From: Crocinitomix sp.
Lineage (GTDB): Bacteria; Bacteroidota; Bacteroidia; Flavobacteriales_D; Crocinitomicaceae
Assembly: GCA_013138735.1 (NCBI GenBank)
Contig: WTCE01000078.1
Coordinates: 1-33,860, forward strand
Reading direction: 5' to 3'
DNA: 33,860 bases
The notes under the pieces are model-generated. The model searched no databases. It saw only the letters and a program-made list of their open reading frames with translations, and was not told the origin of the DNA. Below, one piece after another: positions 1 to 5,858 of the stretch (position 1 is the first letter of the stretch; every line of letters begins with the position of its first letter). The position numbers and the translations under genes are program-made.

Positions 1-52
1 TTTCGGACTCCTTAAAACCATAGCCTCGTTTACTAATTTCTGTTGAATTCAT
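1..52 (-). CDS. 5' end of a minus-strand gene running off the window
   Basis: An ATG (complement of 50-52) opens a minus-strand frame with no stop up to the window edge, giving 17 residues that begin MNSTEISKRGYGFKE. The piece is too short to assign a family. A 10-bp palindrome (71-80, tatacgtata) and a small hairpin lie just upstream of it. It could be a real gene truncated by the window or a chance frame in a decayed region. Confidence 0.35.
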   Translation of the reverse strand, partial: MNSTEISKRGYGFKESE

Positions 53-101
53 AATTTTGTTTTTGAATTCTATACGTATATTAGAGAAATTAGAAAAAGC
101 T

Positions 102-116
102 GCCGCTGAAAGCGGC
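102..116. repeat. Small GC-rich hairpin
   Basis: The 6-bp arms gccgct and agcggc flank the loop gaa. No T-tract follows on the plus strand, so it is not a convincing terminator there. It may be part of the REP-like debris of this region. Confidence 0.35.
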
Positions 117-178
117 TTAGTTCAACATTTTACCTAAAATCACGTCCGCATTTGCCAGCACACCTCTGCATCAATTTC

Positions 179-197
179 GAAGGATTTGTAATCCTTC
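179..197. repeat. REP-like perfect hairpin
   Basis: Arms gaaggatt (179-186) and aatccttc (190-197) are perfectly complementary around the 3-nt loop tgt. A short perfect hairpin with a tiny loop in non-coding DNA is the form of REP/BIME elements. No transposase is visible in the window, so mobility is inference. Confidence 0.45.
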
Positions 198-302
198 TTT
201 AGCAGCGTTGCAACCAGAATACCTAAACGATAAATATCTTGACAAACTCCAATAGATCAAACCCCATTGCATTTAAATTCCTTTTTTCGTGTCTTTAATC
301 TC

Positions 303-521
303 ATGGATATACAATCTTCTAAAATAGAACTTGTAAAGTTGATTCTAAGTCTTGAGACTCCTGAGATTATTGAGGAAACCAAAAGCCTTTTGAAAACGGA
401 ATCGAAACAAAAGAAAATTGCTTTGACCGAATACGAAAAAAAGGAAATTGAATTGGCGCTTGTCCAGCTCGACAAAGGAGAAAGAATCTCTTTTGATAAT
501 TTCTTGAAGAAAGTTTCATGA
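303..521 (+). CDS. Antitoxin-like small protein (putative addiction-module component)
   Basis: The ATG at 303 gives 72 residues starting MDIQSSKIELVKLILSLE; an earlier TTG at 267 would only add a poor leader. The product is small, charged and predicted helical. It resembles the short 'MDIQ(S/T)xKIELxKxIL' proteins that precede RelE/ParE-type toxins in Bacteroidota; this is recognition by pattern from memory, not a search. Its stop codon overlaps the ATG of a downstream ORF (ATGA, 518-521), as in type II toxin-antitoxin operons, but that partner stops after 29 codons. If it is an antitoxin, the module has lost its toxin. Confidence 0.5.
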   Translation: MDIQSSKIELVKLILSLETPEIIEETKSLLKTESKQKKIALTEYEKKEIELALVQLDKGERISFDNFLKKVS

Positions 522-607
522 ATGATTACATTGCTTATTTATCTTTTTGGGATAAGTTGTATAATTCAAATTATGGCAAATTTCCCCTGTTAAAAAAAAA
601 AATATGA
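518..607 (+). pseudogene. Truncated 29-codon ORF coupled to the antitoxin-like gene
   Basis: The ATG overlaps the upstream stop. The frame ends after 29 residues (MNDYIAYLSFW...) just past a poly-A run at about 591-602. The position is where a toxin partner would be expected. No catalytic features remain, and a slip in the poly-A run could have ended the frame. It is either a broken toxin gene or a chance ORF. The stop in turn overlaps the ATG (604) of the Bro-N remnant. Confidence 0.3.
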
Positions 608-900
608 ATAAAAAAGAAACAACTTTAAAAATATTTCAAGAACATACTGTTCGAACTCACTGGGATGAAGAGTAAGAAAAATGGTGCGTTTTTGTTCAGG
701 ATGTTGTTTAAATCTTGACTGAGAGCAAGGACGTGAAACAATATATTAAGCGTGTAAGAAGTCGTGATGCTGAATTAAATAATAACTGAGGTACAATTTG
801 TACCCTGGTTGAAATGATTGCAACAGATGGCAAACTACGTAAAATACAAGCCTCAGATACAGAAGGCCTTTATAGGGTTATACAATCTATTCCATCCCCC
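604..900 (+). pseudogene. Bro-N / prophage antirepressor-type gene remnant with three in-frame stops
   Basis: One continuous frame from the ATG at 604 reads as the start of a Bacteroidota Bro-N (BRO family N-terminal, prophage antirepressor-like) protein. Recognisable stretches are IRTHWDEE-like (here VRTHWDEE), LTESKDVKQYIKRVRSRDAE, GTICTLVEM and KIQASDTEGLYRVIQSIPSP. Stops interrupt it at 673-675 (TAA), 709-711 (TAA) and 787-789 (TGA, where the family usually has Trp). There is no frameshift. Similarity ends at about 900, where a repeat-like sequence begins, so the C-terminal part is deleted or replaced. Intact relatives are DNA-binding regulators. This copy cannot make a full product unless stops are read through. 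Confidence 0.7.
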
Positions 901-905
901 CGCTA

Positions 906-1031
906 CCGCGAGATTTTATATCGTGAGTAATTCAACCACAAAGCTTTACCAGAAATAATAAGCTGAAAACAAACAATAGAATTACAATATAAACTTACGA
1001 TTTGACTTTACCACGAGATAAAATCTCGCGG
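906..1031. repeat. Inverted repeat pair bounding about 85 bp (REP/BIME-like)
   Basis: Arms 906-925 and 1012-1031 are inverted copies matching at 19 of 20 positions (core cgcgagattttat). The right arm is itself a perfect hairpin (cgagat-aaa-atctcg, 1014-1028) and the left arm an imperfect one. The left copy begins where the Bro-N similarity stops. This looks like a pair of REP units in opposite orientation. The spacer has no ORF. Confidence 0.6.
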
Positions 1032-1090
1032 AAGCTTAGGTGAATTTTTAGGTATTTGGGTGTCTTGATATACAATCCTGATTTTAATTA

Positions 1091-1104
1091 TACCGAATTC
1101 GGTA
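1091..1104. repeat. 14-bp perfect palindrome
   Basis: The sequence taccgaattcggta is its own reverse complement. It lies in otherwise featureless AT-rich DNA about 150 bp upstream of the phosphopantetheinyl transferase. It could be an operator or chance; nothing else in the window carries it. Confidence 0.35.
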
Positions 1105-1173
1105 CAATTAAAAATTCGGCAGGTTTGAACACGTATAGATTAATAGATGCTAAACTTCATCCGACATGAACGG

Positions 1174-1239
1174 TCTTTTATCTTTGCTCTTTAATCTTTC
1201 TTCTAAAACCTTTGTTCTTTTATCTTTGCTCTATAATCT
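1174..1239. repeat. Two 24-bp direct repeats just upstream of the PPTase gene
   Basis: Copies at 1174-1197 and 1216-1239 differ at one position (core tcttttatctttgctct), 42 bp apart start to start. Each contains the -7-like string tatctttg (TAnnTTTG), so the duplication may have produced tandem promoters for the downstream gene. Confidence 0.55.
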
Positions 1240-1255
1240 AAATAGCTTAATGTAA

Positions 1256-2002
1256 TTGATTAAAACTAGCACTATAGCATCCAATACAGTCATTGAAGAA
1301 ACCAATAACCTCTCTTCTCTCAAAAAAGGCGACATCCAAATCTGGAGCATCCCCTTAGATGCCAATGAAAAGTTTAGAGCTGCTTGTCTAAATGCTCTAG
1401 GCGAAAAAGGTAGGGAAAGAATCTCCTTCTTCAAGTTCAAACAAGTGCAAGAGAGTTATATTATTAGCCAAGGAGGCTTAAGACTTTTACTGTCCTATTA
1501 TTTAGGGATTCCTGGAGAAGAAGTTCAACTCGGAAGATTAAGCAAAGGCAAACCATTCTCAATAGACAATCCGACCCTTCGATTTAATATGTCCAATTCA
1601 GGAAGGAAAGTGGTTTACGCCTTTTCTATGGATGAAGAAATAGGCCTTGATTTAGAGCGGATCAGAGAAATGTCTGACTTGGATGAACTAATAGAAAAGA
1701 ACTACAATAGCTACGAACAGAATTACATCAATAAATTACCAGAGAAGCGACTATACCGTTTTTTTAAATTCTGGACAATCAAAGAAGCTTATTTAAAAGC
1801 AATTGGAGTAGGGATGAGGATTCCTCCGGAAGATTTAGAGTTTGGCGTGCAAAATGGTGTTTACACCTTGCAATCCATCAGAGGAGAGGTTGATACCGAA
1901 GATTGGGTTTTTAAAGATTTTGAATTGGAGGATGGCGCCTATGTTGGAACCTTGACAATCAAGAATGTTAATGCCAATATTAGTTTGAGGGAAGTGGTGT
2001 AA
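1256..2002 (+). CDS. 4'-phosphopantetheinyl transferase (Sfp type)
   Basis: This enzyme moves the 4'-phosphopantetheine arm of coenzyme A onto a serine of an acyl- or peptidyl-carrier protein in the cytosol. The 248-residue length fits the two-lobed Sfp group rather than the short AcpS group. The magnesium/CoA signature IGLDLE lies at residues 129-134 and the second signature WTIKEAYLK at 173-181 (W-x-x-K-E). The likely start is TTG at 1256, since the next in-frame ATG is deep inside the fold; the N-terminal approximately 25 residues may be over-extended. No carrier-protein or synthase gene is adjacent, so it is a stand-alone activator of carriers encoded elsewhere. It ends before a strong terminator shared with the convergent pirin gene. 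Confidence 0.85.
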   Translation: MIKTSTIASNTVIEETNNLSSLKKGDIQIWSIPLDANEKFRAACLNALGEKGRERISFFKFKQVQESYIISQGGLRLLLSYYLGIPGEEVQLGRLSKGKPFSIDNPTLRFNMSNSGRKVVYAFSMDEEIGLDLERIREMSDLDELIEKNYNSYEQNYINKLPEKRLYRFFKFWTIKEAYLKAIGVGMRIPPEDLEFGVQNGVYTLQSIRGEVDTEDWVFKDFELEDGAYVGTLTIKNVNANISLREVV

Positions 2003-2072
2003 GCTAATTGTATTTCTTTCACGCCACTTAAAAATTGTTCTTCAAATTAATTCTGATCAAAAATCATTTGTC

Positions 2073-2109
2073 AAAATACCGTCAAAGGTATTGCCTTTGA
2101 CGGTATTTT
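2073..2109. terminator. Bidirectional Rho-independent terminator
   Basis: A perfect 16-bp stem (2073-2088 with 2094-2109) closes the 5-nt loop tattg. Both ends are A/T-rich, so a U-tract forms on either strand. It sits between the convergent PPTase (ends 2002) and pirin (ends 2138) genes. Confidence 0.9.
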
Positions 2110-2137
2110 ATTAAATTCTTTCAGATTGAGGTTTCCG

Positions 2138-3241
2138 CTATTTTATGACCGTCTCTCCATTTACAAAAGTTGCAAATCGACCCAATTTTTTGTCGTGAAC
2201 TGGCTCATTGCTATCATATGGCCATCCACCAAAATGTGTTTTTCTATATTCTTGCATGATCTCATTTATTCCTTCTTTTGAATTGGCAACAAAAGGGCCG
2301 TGTTGCACCAAAGGTTCATTCATTGGTTTTCCTTGTAAAAAAAGTAAATAAGATGTTTTTGACGAATTCTGAATTTGGATGTCTTCCTTTGAGTTTAGTT
2401 GAACTAACTTTTTTTGAGTAACTTCTGTACTATTAATAGCTATACTATCTCCTTCATAATAAAAGAGTGTTCGTGTAATATCTTCATCTATTCCTGAAAT
2501 AGAGAATTTTGCATTAGGGTTTAGTTTTATAGTCCAAATTTGGAGTTTGTTTTCCGGATCGGAGGCCCAAGAATCTGGATTTGGATTGAGTGCTACTTTT
2601 TCGTTTAAAGTACCGGCTATCAAATCAACTTCCGTTAGGTTGCCGTTTTCATCTTTTGATTTGATTTTTGGAATATCCTCATTCCACATCATTTTGTAAT
2701 ATGGGTCTACCTTTTTATTTTTTTTAGGTAAATTTAACCAGAGTTGAAAAATTTCAAAAGGGTTTTTATCTTCATTTAGTAAAGGAAACATTTCAGCGTG
2801 TTGCACACCTTTTCCTGATGTAAGCCATTGTACATCACCGTTTCCAAATCGTCCTTTTCCGCCAAGAGAGTCAGTATGATCGACCATTCCTTTAGTAACA
2901 ATACTTATCGTTTCAAATCCAGAATGAGGATGACCAGGGAATCCTGGCACATTTGTTCCGTGATACATATTCCAACCATCTTTAGAGGCAAAATCTTGTC
3001 CTATAGCTCGTCCATCTAATGAGGCGTTTGGCCCCAAGTTTTCATTGCCTCCAGGATACTCATCATAATGATAAGAGCAAAAAATAAATGGATCTTGCGT
3101 TTCCCAAGGAAGAGTTAATGGTTTTATGTTTTTTATTGCTGTTTTAGTCATTTTTTTAGTTTGTGTGAACCCTATTTTTGATAGGATAAGAATACCTATT
3201 GTGGTCAATGAAATTTTTTTTATAAAATTACCTCTATTCAT
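2138..3241 (-). CDS. Secreted pirin-family protein (double cupin)
   Basis: Pirins are metal-binding double-cupin proteins, some with quercetin 2,3-dioxygenase activity; here the substrate is unknown. The four metal ligands of the N-terminal cupin are all present: H-P-H in the string HPHSGFET, and HAE in GVQHAEMF 42 residues later (H, H, H, E, same spacing as human pirin). The ATG at 3241 gives 367 residues beginning MNRGNFIKKISLTTIG, with a hydrophobic segment to about residue 23 that looks like an export signal. A TTG at 3298 would add 19 residues and is less likely. Export is unusual, as most pirins are cytosolic. It is the last gene of the Crp/Fnr-ribA-pirin group, with its own dyad promoter upstream. 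Confidence 0.88.
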   Translation of the reverse strand: MNRGNFIKKISLTTIGILILSKIGFTQTKKMTKTAIKNIKPLTLPWETQDPFIFCSYHYDEYPGGNENLGPNASLDGRAIGQDFASKDGWNMYHGTNVPGFPGHPHSGFETISIVTKGMVDHTDSLGGKGRFGNGDVQWLTSGKGVQHAEMFPLLNEDKNPFEIFQLWLNLPKKNKKVDPYYKMMWNEDIPKIKSKDENGNLTEVDLIAGTLNEKVALNPNPDSWASDPENKLQIWTIKLNPNAKFSISGIDEDITRTLFYYEGDSIAINSTEVTQKKLVQLNSKEDIQIQNSSKTSYLLFLQGKPMNEPLVQHGPFVANSKEGINEIMQEYRKTHFGGWPYDSNEPVHDKKLGRFATFVNGETVIK

Positions 3242-3323
3242 CTTTTTTTCGTAAAACGATAATGTATTTGAAGGACAGTTATCGATTTGTTTCTTCAATT
3301 CTACTGTTGGTGGATTTATAGTC

Positions 3324-3367
3324 CAAATTTCGTGACTTAATTATCTCCGTGCATTCATCTAGATTAA
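3324..3367 (-). promoter_or_regulatory. Pirin promoter with Crp-type dyad
   Basis: A near-palindrome ttcatctagattaa (3354-3367) lies upstream of pirin. The 15 bases tgcattcatctagat (3350-3364) are identical to those upstream of ribA (4020-4034). On the minus strand the -7-like box GAAATTTG (complement of 3324-3331) ends 36.5 bp from the dyad centre, exactly as at ribA. The predicted start is near 3319, which places the dyad at about -41.5. No -33 TTG is apparent, as expected for an activator-dependent promoter. Confidence 0.6.
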
Positions 3368-3385
3368 TAAAACAAAAAAATATAT

Positions 3386-3970
3386 TTATAGCAGATGATT
3401 AAGTTCGTTTTTTTTAACGTTTAAATAATCTAGGTTGTACTCGTTGGTTGCTATAATCAAAGGTATTCTTCGTGCAACTTTAATTCCTGAGTTTTCCCAT
3501 ACTTTTATTTTTTCCGGATTATTAGAGAGTAATGCTATTGACTTTATTTTCATATGCTCAAGTGCCTGAACAGCAATTGTAAAATCTCTTAAATCAGTAT
3601 CAAAACCCAAAGAATGATTTGCTTGTATCGTATCTTGGCCTAGATCCTGCAAGGCATAAGCATTGATTTTATTAAAAAGCCCAATGCCTCTACCTTCTTG
3701 TCTTAAATAAACGATAATACCTGTCTTTTTTTTTGCGATTTCACGCATGCTTTCATCAAGTTGTTGACCACAGTCACACTTTTTAGAACTGAAAACATCA
3801 CCCGTCAAACATTCTGAATGAATCCTTGTTAAGACATCTTCCTGATCCGTTAAATCACCTATATACAGAAGACAATGTTCATGTATGTCACCTTCTTCCT
3901 TGAAAGAAATAATATTAAAAGCACCATATTTGGTAGGCAGTTTCGCTTTATTTGAAAATGTTATTTTCAT
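3386..3970 (-). CDS. ribA: GTP cyclohydrolase II
   Basis: It opens GTP to 2,5-diamino-6-ribosylamino-4-pyrimidinone 5'-phosphate, formate and pyrophosphate, the first step of riboflavin synthesis, in the cytosol. Starting from the ATG at 3970 (MKITFSNKAKLP) it is 194 residues, matching single-domain RibA. The zinc site C-X10-C-X-C is present in the string RIHSECLTGDVF...KKCDCG, followed by YLRQEGRGIGL and DLRDFTIAV, which hold GTP-binding and catalytic residues. It is not fused to DHBP synthase (RibB), and no other rib gene is nearby, so this copy is outside a riboflavin operon. Its neighbours are a Crp/Fnr regulator upstream and pirin downstream, each of ribA and pirin having the same dyad. 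It may supply extra flavin under the regulator's inducing condition. Confidence 0.92.
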   Translation of the reverse strand: MKITFSNKAKLPTKYGAFNIISFKEEGDIHEHCLLYIGDLTDQEDVLTRIHSECLTGDVFSSKKCDCGQQLDESMREIAKKKTGIIVYLRQEGRGIGLFNKINAYALQDLGQDTIQANHSLGFDTDLRDFTIAVQALEHMKIKSIALLSNNPEKIKVWENSGIKVARRIPLIIATNEYNLDYLNVKKNELNHLL

Positions 3971-3993
3971 TGTTTTTCGATTGTAAACATGTA

Positions 3994-4037
3994 CAAAAGT
4001 CAATATTTAAAACTTGTGATGCATTCATCTAGATGAA
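3994..4037 (-). promoter_or_regulatory. ribA promoter with perfect 14-bp dyad
   Basis: The perfect palindrome ttcatctagatgaa (4024-4037) is centred at 4030.5. The minus-strand -7-like box GACTTTTG (complement of 3994-4001) ends 36.5 bp downstream of that centre. A start near 3989 would leave a leader of about 19 nt before the ATG at 3970. Sequence and spacing match the pirin promoter. Confidence 0.65.
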
Positions 4038-4050
4038 GAAATGAAAAAAA

Positions 4051-4590
4051 TTAATGTGAACGTGCAATTTTGCCTCTTATGGTACTAAGCGCTTGAGGTG
4101 TAATCCCTAAATATGTCGCAATCATGCGTTGAGGAACGCGGTTAGGTAAGTCTGGGTAAGTATTTAAAAAGTAATTATAACGGTCTATTGCCGGTGACCC
4201 CATTAGCATAAGGACTCTACGTTGTAATTTACCTAACCGTCTGTATAAAAGCTGCGTGTTTTCTACAATTTTTTCTTTTGGCAAATCAGCATTGAATAGA
4301 TAATCTTTATTAAAGATAATTATCTCTGAGTCCTCTAAACAATCAATAAATAGTTTCACAGGTTCATTAAACTCTAAAGCTTCTAAATCAGCAATTATCC
4401 AACCTGTCGGAGCAAACATAAAAATATGCTCTTTTCCTTTACTATCTATAATGTAGCTTCTTAAAAGTCCTTTTTTAACGTAAAAAGTTGAAGCTTGAAA
4501 ATCTCCATCTCGCTGAAGAAAATCTCCTTTTTGGAACTGTTTTCTTTTAGCATTGGGATCAAGGTTTAGTATTTCCGTTAAATTTTCCAT
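4051..4590 (-). CDS. Crp/Fnr family transcriptional regulator
   Basis: This is a cyclic-nucleotide-binding-fold regulator of 179 residues, shorter than E. coli Crp. Residues 15-110 form the jelly-roll sensor (KGDFLQRDGD, STFYVKKGLLRSYIID) and residues 110-125 the dimerisation helix. The C-terminal winged helix has the recognition part RMIATYLGITPQALSTIR. The sensor has no Fnr-type cysteine cluster and lacks a full cAMP-binding RxSE-like cassette, as is common in Bacteroidota members, so the signal is unknown. Directly downstream on the same strand are ribA and pirin, each with a Crp-sized dyad at about -41.5, which makes them the likely targets. It may also be a candidate for the TGTAAC dyads at 11.7 and 12.6 kb, though one protein is unlikely to read both motifs. 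Confidence 0.88.
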   Translation of the reverse strand: MENLTEILNLDPNAKRKQFQKGDFLQRDGDFQASTFYVKKGLLRSYIIDSKGKEHIFMFAPTGWIIADLEALEFNEPVKLFIDCLEDSEIIIFNKDYLFNADLPKEKIVENTQLLYRRLGKLQRRVLMLMGSPAIDRYNYFLNTYPDLPNRVPQRMIATYLGITPQALSTIRGKIARSH

Positions 4591-4639
4591 TTTTATTTAA
4601 TGCACGGCAACATCCGAATTAGGCAAGCAGGTGTAACAG

Positions 4640-4783
4640 TTATATTTGATTCTTAATAAATGTAACAATTTTTTGTTGCACATTTTCAATGTCATTATTG
4701 GAAGAATAAAACTGAATAGGGTTTAAATTATCTAAATCGTTGATTAATGCAATATTTACAGCTATTATAGGCCATTCTGAATA
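4640..4783 (-). pseudogene. Possible C-terminal gene remnant
   Basis: A minus-strand frame of about 47 codons ends in TAA (complement of 4640-4642) and reads in part PIIAVNIALINDL and QQKIVTFIKNQI, with codon usage like a real gene. An in-frame TGA just upstream blocks it and there is no usable start. It may be the tail of a deleted gene once sited between the esterase and the regulator. The family is not recognised and chance is possible. Confidence 0.25.
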
Positions 4784-4823
4784 TCAAACATAGCGTTGAA
4801 AAGTTAGATGCATTTTATCTCAT

Positions 4824-5750
4824 TCATTTCACACCACTCAAAAAGAAATCAGAAATGACTTCAGCCGCATTAATTTCCTGAGAAATTTTCCCTAAAAAAA
4901 TTGACTTAAAATCTTTCTTTCTTCCTGGCCATGCATGACCACCGCCTATAACTTTGTAGAGTACAACTTTGTTTTTAGCCGTTTCGGAAGCTGAAAAATA
5001 TTTAATTACCGTTGTTTTATCATTCGGATCGTTCTCAATAATGAGTGAATCTTTTGGATAAAGACATTTATTTTTAGCCACCCAATATTCGGCTGTCGGT
5101 AAAAATCCTTTGGTCGAGTATTTGTTTTTACCCTTCACTTTTCCACCTTCATATTGTAAAAGCGGATCATCTGTGGATCCAATGAGTAAAAGCGGAATGG
5201 TACTGCCGCTTGTCGCATACGTATCAATCGGATTAAATAAATTTGAACAAACCATTGCTATCCCCGATAATTGATGGGGCAATTTACTTGCTAATAAAGC
5301 AGACATAAAACCACCATTCGAAATTCCGCAAGCAAATATTTTAGTGGTATCAACCGAATAATTTAAAGCAAGTGTATCAATTAACTGATTGATAAAACCA
5401 ATATCATCAATCTCATTTCTTGGTGCTGCACCAACCTCGATTTGAATTCCCCATGACCTTTTATAACCTTGCGGATAACATACAATAAAGTCTTTTTGGT
5501 CAGACTGTGCATTAAATCCAGAAAAACCGGCAATTGCTTTCGCTCTGCTTGTTATGCCGTGTAAAACAAAAATTATTGGATACTGCTTCTCAGCGTCGTA
5601 ATTCTCGGGAAGATGGACAAGATATGACCGATCGAAATCCTGATAGGTGAATTGAGAATATGTTGTTTCGTTTTGCACAAAGGAATACTTACAAGAAACA
5701 AATTGACTGCTTAGAATAAAAACCAGAAGTAGATATAGAATCTTTTTCAT
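4824..5750 (-). CDS. Lipoprotein alpha/beta hydrolase, PHB-depolymerase/esterase family
   Basis: It is predicted to be a surface or periplasmic serine esterase of the poly(3-hydroxybutyrate) depolymerase / feruloyl-esterase-like (LpqC) family. The ATG at 5750 (MKKILYLL) gives 308 residues with a lipoprotein signal ending in the lipobox FVSC. Counting in the longer frame from 5765, the oxyanion motif HG is at 69-70, the nucleophile elbow GISNGG at 147-152 with Ser149, a candidate acid at Asp199/200 in GSTDD, and the catalytic His277 in GGGHAWPG. Such enzymes act on polyesters or acylated polysaccharides; the substrate cannot be read here. It is monocistronic and divergent from the acyl-CoA ligase. 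A consensus -7 box TACTTTTG (complement of 5763-5770) precedes it. Confidence 0.8.
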   Translation of the reverse strand: MKKILYLLLVFILSSQFVSCKYSFVQNETTYSQFTYQDFDRSYLVHLPENYDAEKQYPIIFVLHGITSRAKAIAGFSGFNAQSDQKDFIVCYPQGYKRSWGIQIEVGAAPRNEIDDIGFINQLIDTLALNYSVDTTKIFACGISNGGFMSALLASKLPHQLSGIAMVCSNLFNPIDTYATSGSTIPLLLIGSTDDPLLQYEGGKVKGKNKYSTKGFLPTAEYWVAKNKCLYPKDSLIIENDPNDKTTVIKYFSASETAKNKVVLYKVIGGGHAWPGRKKDFKSIFLGKISQEINAAEVISDFFLSGVK

Positions 5751-5828
5751 TTTTTTGTCTCTCAAAAGTATTTTCGCAATTAAATTTTAGTCGTTTTGTA
5801 ATACGAATCTAATTTAAGCTATAATAGT

Positions 5829-5836
5829 TATATTTG
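5829..5836 (+). promoter_or_regulatory. -7 promoter box for the acyl-CoA ligase
   Basis: TATATTTG fits the Bacteroidota TAnnTTTG consensus and lies 22 bp before the ATG at 5859. No well-spaced TTG -33 element is visible, so only the -7 part is supported. Confidence 0.45.
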
Positions 5837-5858
5837 AATGAACTGATAGCCGATTTTT

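Larger units (their letters stand above)
608..1255. other. Gene-poor decayed stretch
   Basis: No intact gene is visible. The stretch holds the rest of the Bro-N remnant, the 906-1031 inverted repeat, the 1091 palindrome, an IR ttcat-N5-atgaa at 1156-1170 and the 1174-1239 direct repeats. Confidence 0.6.

Noticed and set aside
3242-3298. N-terminal extension of pirin
   Set aside because: It starts at TTG and would bury the export signal; the ATG at 3241 gives a normal signal peptide.
4640-4690. TGTAAC half-sites (about 4632 and 4662) as an autoregulatory site of the Crp/Fnr gene
   Set aside because: The matching GTTACA halves are absent or at the wrong spacing.
4807-4820. gatgcattttatct resembling a third copy of the ribA/pirin dyad flank
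   Set aside because: It is not palindromic, needs an inserted base to align, and lies before no intact gene.
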